Of a DNA stretch of 39,297 nt, positions 1 to 9,727 are shown piece after piece (within the stretch, counting starts at the first letter, position 1; every line of letters starts with the position of its first letter). The stretch covers positions 1 through 39,297 of the forward strand of contig NZ_AUCC01000028.1 in NCBI RefSeq assembly GCF_000429565.1. The letters run 5' to 3'. The notes below the pieces were generated by a model. That model did no database searches. It saw nothing but the letters and a program-made list of their open reading frames with translations, and had not been told where the DNA came from. The position numbers and the translations under genes are program-made. This DNA is from Arsenophonus nasoniae DSM 15247 (GTDB taxonomy: Bacteria; Pseudomonadota; Gammaproteobacteria; Enterobacterales; Enterobacteriaceae).

Positions 1-55
1 TTTGTCCTTGTGCAAAGCGAACATGAATATCCACAAATATCTCCTTGGTTAACAT
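1..55 (-). CDS. istA: IS21-family transposase IstA, N-terminal fragment at window edge
   Basis: Read leftward from an ATG at 55, the frame gives MLTKEIFVDIHVRFAQGQ and then leaves the window. A start of the form M-L-T/S-x-E followed by a helix with an R-x-Q-G pattern is typical of IstA, whose N-terminal helix-turn-helix region recognises the repeats at the element's ends. IstA is the DDE transposase and usually works with the ATPase helper IstB. A weak GGA stands upstream of the ATG. Only 18 codons are visible, so the family call rests on this short match together with the adjacent tandem end repeats. Confidence 0.6.
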   Translation of the reverse strand, partial: MLTKEIFVDIHVRFAQGQ

Positions 56-90
56 AAATTATCCGTACAAAAATGTGCGAATAATACCAA

Positions 91-140
91 GTGGATCAGT
101 TTTAGATGATCGTTAGTGGATCAGTTTTGCATGATCGGTG
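91..140. repeat. two tandem 25-bp IS21-type terminal repeats
   Basis: Bases 91-115 and 116-140 are near-identical direct repeats. Each starts GTGGATCAGTTTT and continues with a variant of ATGATCG. They lie between the istA start and the inferred tip of the element. Multiple terminal repeats that serve as transposase binding sites are a hallmark of IS21-family ends. They may also overlap the promoter for istA. Confidence 0.7.
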
Positions 141-141
141 A

Positions 142-1008
142 CAATATAGCTATCTAGCAACGCAACAAACCAACACCTTAGACCAATTTAATTTGTTGAA
201 AAGCAAGTTCACTAATGAAGCCTTGTATAACTGGCTACGCGGACGCTTATCTGCTATCTATTTCCAATTCTATGATTTGGTTATTGCTCGCTGTTTACGC
301 GCACAAAGTTCATTCCAGTGGGAAACGCAAAAATCTAGCCAATTTATTAAACCCGGTGCCTGGCAAAGTACCTATGCCGGCTTATTGTGTGGTGAAGCTT
401 TGATGCTCAATTTAGTTACCATGGAAGAAGCTTATCTGCAATGGGAAGCCCGAGCACTCGATGTTGACCGTACCATTTCTTTGGCTGAATTCTATCAGGA
501 TATGCCCGATGGATTTGATTTACGGGAAACTATTCGTAAACTGATTAATGGCGAAAGTAGTGGGCCAGTTGGTAATGAGGACAATAAGGTCAGTCTGGAT
601 CAAAATACCTTATCCGCCGCCATCAAAATTGCCGATTTAAAAATTCAGGATGACTACCCCAGTGATCTTAACCTCGGTAACGTCCGACGTATCAAGCAAA
701 TTAGTGTGTCATTACCTGCGCTACTTGGCCCTTATCAGGATATACAAGCCGTGCTGGAATACACAGGTACGCTACAACTCAGTAATGGCTGCAAAGCCAT
801 CGCTATTTCTCGCGGTGTTAATGATAGTGGCCAATTCCAACTGGATTTTAACGACAGTAAATACCTGCCTTTTGAGGGGATCCCAATCGAAGATCAAGGA
901 GGATTAATTTTACAATTCCCGAATGCGACCGAAAAACAGAAAGCGTTATTAAATAGTCTGACCGATATCATCTTACATATTCGTTACACCATTCGTGATA
1001 ATGGTTAA
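142..1008 (+). pseudogene. Tc insecticidal toxin A subunit (TcA), C-terminal remnant cut by an IS
   Basis: This is the last ~285 codons of a TcA (TcdA/TccB-type) gene, whose intact relatives are very large (up to about 2500 residues). TcA forms the pentameric pore-forming subunit that binds the host cell and injects the TcB-TcC cocoon. Characteristic stretches are NEALYNWLRGRLSAIYFQFYDL-like (here from about 214), ISVSLPALLGPYQD, SGQFQLDFND and, at the extreme C-terminus, DIILHIRYTIR. TcA-like coding extends upstream in frame from the first possible start (TTG at 193) back to about 142, where a stop and the IS21 end begin, so 193 is not a real start. Everything upstream (receptor-binding, channel and linker parts) is gone, so no working TcA can be made from this copy. 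It lies 53 bases before tcB in the usual A-B order. Confidence 0.88.
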
Positions 1009-1061
1009 TCACTATTTTCTATCGTTTAATTAATTTCGTTAGGGCCTTATGGGAGTTTAAA

Positions 1062-4000
1062 ATGCCAGATAATCCAAATAATCAAGATAAATTATCTATC
1101 ACGCCCCTTTCGTTACCGAAAGGTGGCGGAAGTTTACAAGGCATGGGAGAAACCGTTGGCACACCAGGGCCTGATGGTATGGTGCATATTACGCTACCTT
1201 TACCTATTTCCAGCGGCCGCGGTTATGCACCTTCATTGAACTTAAATTATAACAGTGGCTCTGGTAACAGTGCCTTTGCTATCGGCTGGAATATTGACTT
1301 ACCTAGCATTCGGCGCCAAACCAGTCACGGCCGGCCGCTTTATCAGCTAGACGATACCTTTATTGGCATAGATAATGAAGTGCTGGTTGTAGCGGTTGAT
1401 CAAGCAGGCCAACCTATTCGTTATCAAAAAGATAGCTGGCAAAATATAAAACTAACCGAAAACTATCAAATTACCCAATATCAATCACGTATTGGAACTG
1501 GCGCCGAACGCGTCGAATACTGGCAACCCGTAGCGGCGCAATCCAGTCAAATGCCTTTCTGGTTGATTTACTCACCGGATGGGCAGATCCACTGTTTAGG
1601 TAAATCGGCCAATGCCAGAATTTTTGACCCTAACGAAGAGCAACACATTGCCGTATGGTTACTAGAAGAATCAGTTTCACCTAACGGAGAGCACATTTTA
1701 TATCAACATCAAGCGGAAAATGACCAAGGAACTTCTGAGCAGGAACGGCTACAACATCCATCAGCTACAGCACAACGATATTTAACGACGGTAAGTTACG
1801 GTAACCTGAGCGCCTATGCGCCACTGTATAGTTTAACCGACACCATACCGCCTCCAACCGATTGGTTATTTTACCTAATATTGGATTATGGCGAGCGGAG
1901 TAATCAGACTGATCAAGCGCCTGAATTTCTACCACAACAAGCTTGGTCTATGCGACAAGATCCTTTTTCACGTTTTGAGTATGGCTTTGAAATTCGCACT
2001 CGCCGTCTATGCCAACAAGTATTAATGTTTCATGACCTGCAACGACTGCAAGATTTACCTCACGAAAACAGACCACCTGCACTGGTTCGTCGTTTACAGT
2101 TACACTATGATCAACAAGCCATCGTTAGCCAGCTAATCCGTTGCCGGCAACTGGCCCACGATGGAAATAATTCGCTATTGTTACCACCGATTGAATTTGA
2201 TTATCAACTATTTGGTCCACCGCCCGCTCAAGATTGGCAACCTTTAATCGAATTTAATAGCATGAAAGATCAACAACAGTACTATCTGGTTGATCTGTAT
2301 GGTGAAGGCATTGCCGGCATTCTATATCAAGATAATTATGCCTGGTACTATCGTGACCAGATACGTGGCCAATCACAAACCGATGAAATTACTTATTCGC
2401 CACCACAACAGTTACCTAATATACCTACCCTACTCAATGGTGGCACTTTAATGGATATTAATGGTGATGGACGGCTGGAATGGTTTGTAAACCAAATCAA
2501 TATTAGTGGTTATTATGCCCAACATCCAGATAGAAGCTGGAGTGACTTTATTCCACTGCTAGCTATTCCTACCGAATTACAAAATAATCAAGCCCAATTT
2601 GCCGATATTACCGGTGCCGGATTAGCGGACATTACACTCATAGGCCCGAAAAGCGTGCGTTTTTATGCTAATCAACGACAAAGTTTTGCCACGGCAGTCA
2701 ATTGCCCACAAGCTCCATCAGTAGCATTACCGATTATTGGCAGAGATGAGCGCCAATTAGTCGCCTTTAGTGATCTATTAGGTTCCGGCCAGCAACATTT
2801 GGTCAGTATTCGCCATAACGAAGTGACTTGCTGGCCTAACCTTGGCCAAGGTTTATTTGGTGCCCCGATTCAGCTTAGCGGTTTTCAACAACCGCAAGAA
2901 AGCTTTGATCCAAAACAACTCTATTTAGCCGATCTAGACGGCTCAGGTACAACCGATATTATTTATCTAATGTCCGATCACCTGTTGATTTACATGAATC
3001 AGTCAGGCAATAGCTTCGCCGCACCATTCACCATACCGCTACCTAACAGTGTGGCCTATGATGATACTTGTCAGTTGTGGATTGCGGATATTCAAGGCTT
3101 AGGCGTCGCCAGTTTGATCTTGAGCATACCGCATATGCAACAACAACACTGGCGTTATGATCTAGCCAGTCAAAAACCTTACCTGCTTAATCGGCAAAAT
3201 AATAATTGTGGTACCGATAGCCGTTTTTACTATCGCAGTTCTGTCCAATTTTGGTTGGATGAAAAACAACAAGCAATCCAACAAAATAAAAGCTATGCCA
3301 GTCACCTGCCGTTCCCCATCCAACTGCTCAATAAAATTAACCAGCTTGATGAAATTACCATGAGTTGTTTTAGCCAAAGTGTTAATTATTTTCATGGTAT
3401 GTATGATGGTATCGAGCGCGAATTTCGTGGATTTGGCCGCGTCGATATTGTCGATTCAACCGAAGATGCAACTGGCAATACCGATCAACGTAGTATGCCA
3501 TCACTTTTACGCCAATGGTTTCATATCGGTAATACCAATGACGAAGTGTCTTTCAGTAGCGAATACTGGCAAGGGGATAAACAGGCGTTTCCAGTCGGTA
3601 ATACCCGCCTCACCCAATATCAACAAGGTCAGGATATTCCAATCAGCTCGCCTGATGAAGAGCAAAAATTCTGGGCTTATCGATCATTAAAAGGCAGTCC
3701 ATTACGCAGTGAACTTTATGGTTTAGATCATGCCGCTGACGCCGAAAATCCTTACAGCGTTACCTATTACCGTTATCAAGTTAGGCAAATTCCGGCTGTC
3801 ACAACCGCCAAAACTGGCTTAGCCATGGCACCAATGTCTTTGGAACAATGGGATTACAATTATGAACGTATTGCTGAAGATCCACTCTTTAGCCAAAACG
3901 TTAATCTAGCTTTTGATGAAAACGGCAGCTTAATCCATAATGTTGCCATCAATTATCCTCGTCGACCAGGCAGTATAATACCCCCTTCGCTCTGGTTACC

Positions 4001-5520
4001 AGAGGGTGCCTTTGAGCAGAGTTATGATCCACAACAACAACTATTACGCATAAGCGAAAATCAAATCCGCTATCACAATTTAAAAACCCAAGAACAATGG
4101 CGGTTAAATATTGCTGATGAGCAACGGACAGATATGATTACCTTGCCAGCCAGCGATGTGCCAACTGAAGGATTTTCGCTAGAATCCCTATTAAATCCCG
4201 ATGGCATATTGAGTGAAAATACACCACGAGAGTACGCCGGACAAAGTAAAATTTACTACCTCGCGGGTGGAGAAAATACACCAATATCGGTCCCCACCCT
4301 GCAAGCGTTAGTCGCCTTTACTGAACAAGCCGAGTTTGATCAACTGAGTTTGGCCGCATTTGAGCCGGTACTATCTGAGGCGCAAATTGAAGAATATTTA
4401 ACCAATGCTGGATATGTCAAAACCGAATACCTGTTCCCACGTCCGGGGGAAGAAAATAAAAATATTTGGGTAACCCGACTTAACTATAGTGAATATTATG
4501 GTGCAGAAGGATTTTATTGCCCTTATCTTCAACGACACTCATTATTAACCGGCGCAACCGACTATCAATGGCATACCTATTACTGTGGCATAGTAAGTAC
4601 AACTGATGCTGCCGGCTACTTTACCCATGCCGATTATGATTACCGTTTTCTGACACCTTATCAGATTATAGATATTAACGATAATATCAGTTATGCCAAT
4701 TTTGATGCCTTCGGTCGCGTCTCTTCTAGTCGAATTTGAGGTACTGAAGAAGGACAGCCGGCGGGATTTCCGCCACCGGATGTTGCCTTTTATTCCACCT
4801 GACTCCATTGATACCGCATTGACTATGCCATCACCCCAACCTGTCGCCCAATTCTATTTCTATGCACCAGAAGCATGGATGAAACCGGCAACAAAAGAGA
4901 TTATCGCAATAGTGAAAAATTCATCCTATGACGATAAGCAGGTTATTGATGAAAAAGGTAATATCAATGTTATTGGTTACCAACGCTGGTTACGTCATAA
5001 CAAAACGGCGTTAGATAACACACTGTTTGCAAATGATCCTGAAAGGCAACCTCCCTATATTTTATCTGTCACCACCGATCGTTATTATCCTGACGATCAA
5101 CAACAGCAACGACAACAAATTAACTTTATCGATGGCGCTGGCCGATCCCTACAAACAGCACTACGGGTACCCGCGGGTGATGCTTATATCGTTACTAAAG
5201 CTGGCAATCTAGCCAAAAATAAACGTGGTGCAGCAAAACAGGCACCGACTACAACACGATGGGCAGTCACTGGCCGGGTAGAATATGATAATAAGGGGTT
5301 AGTTGTTCGCCAATATCAACCTTTTTTTAGTAATAGCTGGCATTATATTATTGATGATAGCGGCCGTGATGACTACTATGCTGACACTCACTATTACGAT
5401 CCGTTAGGGCGGGAAATACGAACGGTTACCGCTAAAGGCTATGAGCGACGCCAACAATATTATCCCTGGTTTACTGTCAGCGAAGATGAAAATGATACTG
5501 CGGCAGATTTAACCAATTAA
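1062..5520 (+). pseudogene. Tc toxin B subunit (TcB; SpvB/TcaC family), broken by a stop and a frameshift
   Basis: TcB joins TcC to form the hollow cocoon that encloses the toxic C-terminus and docks on the TcA pore. The N-terminal SpvB domain is visible (SLPKGGGSLQGMGE near residue 17, LPLPISSGRGYAPSL after it), followed by FG-GAP-like blade motifs (DINGDGRLEW near residue 464, DLDGSGTTD near 622) and the mid domains. The first frame stops after 1225 codons at a TGA (4737-4739) where relatives have Trp. In-frame coding resumes (GTEEGQPAGF) and then needs removal of one T in the TTTT at 4788-4791 to continue with IPPDSIDTAL to the usual end PWFTVSEDENDT. Restored, the gene encodes 1485 residues, the normal TcaC size. 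GGGAG upstream supports the ATG. No tcC follows. The truncated product lacks the C-terminal blades and should not close the cocoon. Confidence 0.9.
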
Positions 5521-5535
5521 TCATTTACTCAAACC

Positions 5536-5575
5536 AATAGCATGTTATCTAAAATAAAAAAGATAATATGCTATT
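5536..5575 (+). terminator. 15-bp stem-loop after tcB
   Basis: AATAGCATGTTATCT (5536-5550) pairs with AGATAATATGCTATT (5561-5575) with a single G-T pair and a 10-base A-rich loop, 15 bases after the tcB stop. There is no good T-run after the stem, so it may act as a weak terminator or a 3' stabilising hairpin. Confidence 0.45.
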
Positions 5576-5758
5576 ACTTAGCAGATAATAAGCGATTTTC
5601 ATGGATGAAATGGCATTTTAGCACCAGTGTGCACGGAACCTCCTATCAGACTGTTCACTATTACTGGGATTCTAGCAACAAAATTTAAGGTCAAAATAGC
5701 TAAAAACGGATTTTCATTTTGCTAACCATAAACACCATTTTCACAACTTTGACAGACT

Positions 5759-6391
5759 CTAGCGGTAATTTTTATTCTGCATCAAATGTAATACACGACC
5801 AAAACTAACCGAACGGCTACCAATTTTTTGCATTCCATCTTCTGGAAGATAACTAAATTTTACGTAGAGTATATCACCAGCGGATTTTTCTGTACTTTTA
5901 AGCGAATTTGTAATGCTATAAAGTTCTTTAAGATCCGCAGGAATACCCGCTGCATCGGTAATCACTGTCCCGACTGGTACAAATTTAAGCAACTGAGCAA
6001 GGGTTTGAACTAAAAAATCCTGTAACGGGAAAAGTCCACTAAAACGTTTGCGCGGTATGTACCTTGTGATACCCATGTATATTTCAGGGATTTCCTGTAG
6101 ATGGTTTTCGATGCCACAGGTTTCATTTTTTTTGAGATATTCAAAAATCTCCACCGGTGAGCCAATGAGTACCAGCGGCTTAACACCTGCTCCTTTTTCT
6201 GAAAAAAGAAATTCGTTATTACTACTTTTAACCGCCTTTTGCAAAGTTCCTCGGTCTTGAATGACAGAAAAAAATTTGCCTTCTTTGACAATCGGTGCTG
6301 GTTCGCGCCACATATTTATTTCACTGGCTTGCGCAGTAGCGGTAATCACTGTAGCAGCCAACATCATTATAGCCGTTGTTTTATCTTTCAT
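5759..6391 (-). CDS. hypothetical secreted/periplasmic protein
   Basis: I do not recognise this 210-residue protein. Residues 1-22 form a Sec signal peptide: a basic start (MKDK), a hydrophobic core and an AQA-S cleavage site. The mature part, about 188 residues, is mixed charged and hydrophobic and has one cysteine (Cys92), so no structural disulfide is expected within one chain. A hydrophobic stretch around residues 120-150 (FPLQDFLVQTLAQLLKFVPV) could be an amphipathic or membrane-interacting helix. The start at 6391 is preceded by AAGGA about nine bases upstream. The gene is convergent with the broken tcB and has no partner gene. Its place between a toxin locus and the conserved backbone makes it accessory; a role in host interaction is only a guess. 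Confidence 0.7.
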   Translation of the reverse strand: MKDKTTAIMMLAATVITATAQASEINMWREPAPIVKEGKFFSVIQDRGTLQKAVKSSNNEFLFSEKGAGVKPLVLIGSPVEIFEYLKKNETCGIENHLQEIPEIYMGITRYIPRKRFSGLFPLQDFLVQTLAQLLKFVPVGTVITDAAGIPADLKELYSITNSLKSTEKSAGDILYVKFSYLPEDGMQKIGSRSVSFGRVLHLMQNKNYR

Positions 6392-6515
6392 AGGACAACA
6401 TCCTTGTTGTTTACCATACTATCAGTATGACAATACTATCATCAATATGAACAAAATATAAACAGCTCGTAACTAAAATATAATCCGAATATAACTGAAA
6501 AAAGAATGCAAAAAT

Positions 6516-6578
6516 TTGACGCCTAGGATCAGAATACGTGTCTGAGTGGCATATCCGATACAGCCACTATAGCGTCAA
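6516..6578. other. nested inverted repeat in the 6392-6720 intergenic region
   Basis: The 329-base gap between the secreted-protein gene and yfcD has no coding sequence that I can support. It holds a nested inverted repeat: TTGACGC (6516-6522) pairs with GCGTCAA (6572-6578), and inside it AGTGGC (6545-6550) pairs with GCCACT (6563-6568). Reading right, the structure is followed by GTTTTATT. It could be a small RNA with a 3' hairpin, a terminator remnant or a miniature element. Nothing decides between these. Confidence 0.35.
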
Positions 6579-6720
6579 GTTTTATTGGTATGTAGAAAGG
6601 ACAGCATAAAATTTCTTGCCATATAATCTTATAATATCACTAATAAAAATTGATAAATTATGGCTGAGTAACGCTTAACGCTAGGGTGCTATACCATGAT
6701 TTATAAGTGCTAGCTGATGG

Positions 6721-7275
6721 CTAATCAACCTTCTGGCACAACTTAGTCTTTTGCAACTCATTATTATTGCGAGCTAACCAAAGTGAAACGGCTTTTAGCG
6801 AATCGGGCGTAAATTCATGATTACGGGTATTAATCTCTTCTGGCGTCAACCAAAAAACCGATTCCACTTCGGCTTCCTGTAAAGCAAAAGGGCCATGACT
6901 AACACAGCTAAACAAGCCGCCCCATACCCGACACTTAGGGGTTTCATAATAAAAAAGTCCATGCTCAGCAAAAGGTACGTCGGCAATTCCCAACTCTTCT
7001 TCTGCTTCTCGCCTTGCAGCAGCTAACATACCTTCACCACGGGTTACCACTCCACCCGCAGTTGCGTCTAGTAAGCCAGGATAAATATCTTTCGTCTTGG
7101 TACGACGTTGAACCAAAATTTTGCCCATACCATCATGCACAATAATATAGGCCGCTCGATGACGCAAATTCTCTGCTCTCATCTGCTGACGTGTCGCCTG
7201 GGCAATGACTTTATTTTTGTCGTCAACAATATCAATCCATTCTGCATCAACTACTTCGCTTATTACTTGTCCCAT
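6721..7275 (-). CDS. yfcD: Nudix hydrolase YfcD
   Basis: This 184-residue protein is a Nudix hydrolase of the YfcD type (E. coli YfcD is about the same size). The Nudix box is complete: GGVVTRGEG followed by [10 protein letters not shown], which supplies the conserved glutamates for metal binding and pyrophosphate cleavage. The substrate is not established in the family; the fold resembles isopentenyl-diphosphate isomerase-like Nudix proteins. The N-terminal [13 protein letters not shown] and the HRAAYIIV strand are typical of the group. It faces left, away from yfcH, the same relative orientation as in E. coli, although the genes between them there are missing here. It appears intact and monocistronic. 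Confidence 0.9.
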   Translation of the reverse strand: MGQVISEVVDAEWIDIVDDKNKVIAQATRQQMRAENLRHRAAYIIVHDGMGKILVQRRTKTKDIYPGLLDATAGGVVTRGEGMLAAARREAEEELGIADVPFAEHGLFYYETPKCRVWGGLFSCVSHGPFALQEAEVESVFWLTPEEINTRNHEFTPDSLKAVSLWLARNNNELQKTKLCQKVD

Positions 7276-8146
7276 CTTAAAACCTTTCTCACTATTAAGT
7301 GGTCATCAATCTATTTACTTGAGTCTAAACTCAGCAACATTTTGATGCAAACCAAGTCTCAAACTTAAATAGCCATCTGCGCATTTTTCGCACCACATTT
7401 TTAACTACCGCTTAAATAATCATAGTCTGTTATTAGCAGATACAAAAGCGTTTACGCTAATGGTCGTTGATAAATGAAATAAACAACCCACTTAGGCATA
7501 TAATCACAACGATTAATTTTTATAACCTCTAATAAAATGATAATAAGCGCTAATTTAGTAAAATATAAAAACCAGATAGACTCATTTTAGCCGCTAAATA
7601 AAAAGCTAGAAAATAACTGGAATATATTAACCATTTCAATATTAATTATTTTTATCTATACTCTGATTTTTTATAAATAACAACCAACAACAATAGTAAT
7701 GAATAAAAATATGACTATTATTAAATCGGTATTACCCATTTAATTTCATTTTACACATTAACTATCTATAAAATAACATATTTTTTCATAGTGAATTTAT
7801 TGATGAATATAATTCTCTTTTCATGAAAATTAAAATAAATAAACTTAACTAATATGATTTTTAGCATGGTTTTAATAATCTCATCAGCCATATGAATAAA
7901 AAATCATTATATAACTCATTATTTAATTTGTTTTTGTTTTAATTAAATAATAAACTAACTAAAAATCAATATTAGCAATGCCAATAATATCAATTAACCT
8001 AATTTGGCGAAGTTTTATTAACCAATAAATTAGCTACCATCTTTCTAGCCAGTTTATTGATTATAATCACCGTCTAATTATCTGCTGTTTCTTTAAATAT
8101 CAATGCTATAGTTACTTATAGCGTAAATGAAAACCACGGAGTGATA
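7276..8146. other. 870-bp AT-rich non-coding stretch
   Basis: No plausible gene, RNA or strong repeat is visible between the divergent yfcD and yfcH. The middle (about 7400-8060) is exceptionally AT-rich with stops in all frames. In E. coli this interval holds yfcE, yfcF, yfcG and folX; here I see no recognisable remnant of them. The right end (about 8040-8146) should carry the yfcH promoter, and ACGGAG just before 8147 is its ribosome binding site. Confidence 0.5.
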
Positions 8147-9067
8147 ATGCGGATTTTTATTACTGGCAGTACAGGTTTAATTGGCTCACGGCTGGTGCAA
8201 CAGCTTGTGATACATTCACACACTATCACCGTCTTGAGCCGATCATGTCAAAAAGTTTACACCCTATTTGGTCGTCATGTTGATTGTCTGACAAACTTAA
8301 ACGAGATTGATAATCTCGATGGCTTTGATGCCATTATTAACCTTGCCGGTGAACCAATTGCAAATAAACCTTGGACTAAAGAACAAAAAATAATTCTATG
8401 TGAAAGCCGCTGGAAAATGACCGAACGCTTAAGCCAACTGATTAAGGCTAGCAAAAAACCAGCAAAAACTTTTATATCTGGCTCAGCAGTTGGCTATTAT
8501 GGTGATCAGGGACAAACCGTTGTCACTGAATCAGATATGCCCCATGCCGAATTCACTAACCAATTATGCAAAAAATGGGAATCCTTGGCATTACAAGCCG
8601 AAAGTGACAAAACTCGCGTTTGTTTGCTACGAACCGGAGTCGTGCTGGCAAAAGAAGGCGGGGTGCTAAGGAAATTGTTACCGATATTTAAAGCCGGATT
8701 AGGCGGGCCAATAGGCAAAGGAAAACAGTATATTCCCTAGATTCATATTGATGATGTGGTCAATGCTATTATTTATCTACTGGAGACGCCTGCATTATCT
8801 GGCACGTTTAATATTACTTCTCCTTATCCCGTTCATAATGACCAGTTTAGTGCCATCCTGGCTGAGGTTCTTAATCGCCCAGCACTGATTAGAACGCCAG
8901 AATTTGTTATTAAATCGATTATGGGAGAATCCGCCGCATTAATGTTAAGTGGACAGCAAGCTATACCAAAGCGGCTTGAAGAAGCTGGATTTAAATTTCA
9001 CTATGTTGACTTAAAAAAAGCGTTAGAATCATTACTGCTAACTTCATCAGAAGAAACAATTACTTAG
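8147..9067 (+). pseudogene. yfcH: yfcH, SDR-family epimerase-like gene with an in-frame stop
   Basis: YfcH is an atypical short-chain dehydrogenase/epimerase of unknown substrate (about 297 residues in E. coli). The N-terminal dinucleotide-binding motif GSTGLIG is intact, as are NLAGEPIANK and SGSAVGYYGD. At 8738-8740 a TAG interrupts the frame between GKGKQYIP and IHIDDVVNAI, where relatives have Trp, so TGG became TAG. The same frame then runs on to a normal C-terminus, giving 306 residues if the stop is read as Trp. There are no indels, so the lesion looks recent. The start at 8147 (MRIFITGS) has GGAG six bases upstream; a GTG two codons earlier overlaps that site and is less likely. The 3' end overlaps the end of convergent ubiX by 8 bases. 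Confidence 0.88.
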
Positions 9068-9635
9068 CATTCTGCCAACGAGTAAACAACGTTTGGGGTA
9101 ATGTGATACCATATTGATCTAATACGCGATTGACAGTTTGATCGACAATATCCTGTATTGTTTCTGGCTGATGATAAAAAGCTGGCATCGGTGGAAAAAT
9201 TATCGCACCAATCTCTATAACATTCATCATTAATCTCAAATGGCCTAAGTGTAAAGGTGTTTCTCTGACACCTAATATTAATTTACGCTTCTCTTTCAAA
9301 ATCACATCAGCCGCACGCGCAATTAACGTATCGTTGTAACTATTAGCAATGCCAGATAAGGTTTTTATTGAACACGGCATAATAATCATACCGGAGGTAA
9401 TAAATGAGCCAGAAGAAATGGCTGCAGCAATATCCCTATTATCATAAACAACATCAGCCATTGCTTGAACATCACGTAGACTATAAGTGGTTTCGATTGC
9501 TAATGTCTGCTTGGCGGCCGAGCTAACAATTAAATGGGTTTCAATATCAGCAACAGAACGTAAAACCTCGAGTAAGCGAATACCGTAAATCGCACCACTG
9601 GCACCTGTTAGTCCGATAATTATTCTCTGCATCAT
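9060..9635 (-). CDS. ubiX: flavin prenyltransferase UbiX
   Basis: UbiX joins dimethylallyl phosphate to FMN to make the prenylated flavin that the decarboxylase UbiD needs in ubiquinone synthesis. The 191-residue protein matches the family from end to end: N-terminal GLTGASGAIYG (flavin binding), SSGSF, the MPCSIKTLSGIA segment, KEKRKLILGVRETPLH and the C-terminal NRVLDQ. E. coli UbiX is 189 residues and begins at the equivalent of the second Met (9632), so either of the two adjacent ATGs may be used. It follows purF in the same orientation as in E. coli, with a hairpin between. The E. coli histidine/arginine transport genes that normally separate ubiX from yfcH are absent. Confidence 0.95.
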   Translation of the reverse strand: MMQRIIIGLTGASGAIYGIRLLEVLRSVADIETHLIVSSAAKQTLAIETTYSLRDVQAMADVVYDNRDIAAAISSGSFITSGMIIMPCSIKTLSGIANSYNDTLIARAADVILKEKRKLILGVRETPLHLGHLRLMMNVIEIGAIIFPPMPAFYHQPETIQDIVDQTVNRVLDQYGITLPQTLFTRWQNAK

Positions 9636-9659
9636 TTTTGCTCAATAATAACGATAAAA

Positions 9660-9702
9660 TAGACTTCAGGATTGTAAACTTAACGATATCCGATGAAGTC
9701 TA
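9660..9702 (-). terminator. stem-loop after purF
   Basis: TAGACTTCA (9660-9668) pairs perfectly with TGAAGTCTA (9694-9702), with inner GGAT/ATCC pairing. Read on the minus strand, the stem follows the purF stop by about 25 bases and is followed by TTTTATCG. It probably terminates the cvpA-purF transcript before ubiX. Confidence 0.55.
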
Positions 9703-9727
9703 ACTTAATTCAAAATATAACAACAAA

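Larger units (their letters stand above)
1..143 (-). mobile_element. inner end of an IS21-family insertion sequence (partial)
   Basis: The first 143 bases look like one end of an IS21-family element that continues left of the window. Seen directly: the start of a leftward reading frame resembling the N-terminus of IstA (55 to 1), then a short leader, then two tandem 25-base repeats at 91-140. The likely outer tip, read inward from 143, is TGTCACCGATCATGC, which begins with TG as IS21 ends usually do. Immediately beyond it the reading frame of a TcA toxin gene starts without its 5' part, so the element appears to have inserted into that gene. The exact boundary is inferred from where TcA-like coding resumes. 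The other end and any target duplication are outside the window. Confidence 0.7.

Noticed and set aside
4693-4791. Programmed frameshift or readthrough in tcB
   Set aside because: Two different events would be needed within 55 bases, the T run is only four long, no stimulating structure is evident, and tcA next door is already destroyed. Decay is simpler.
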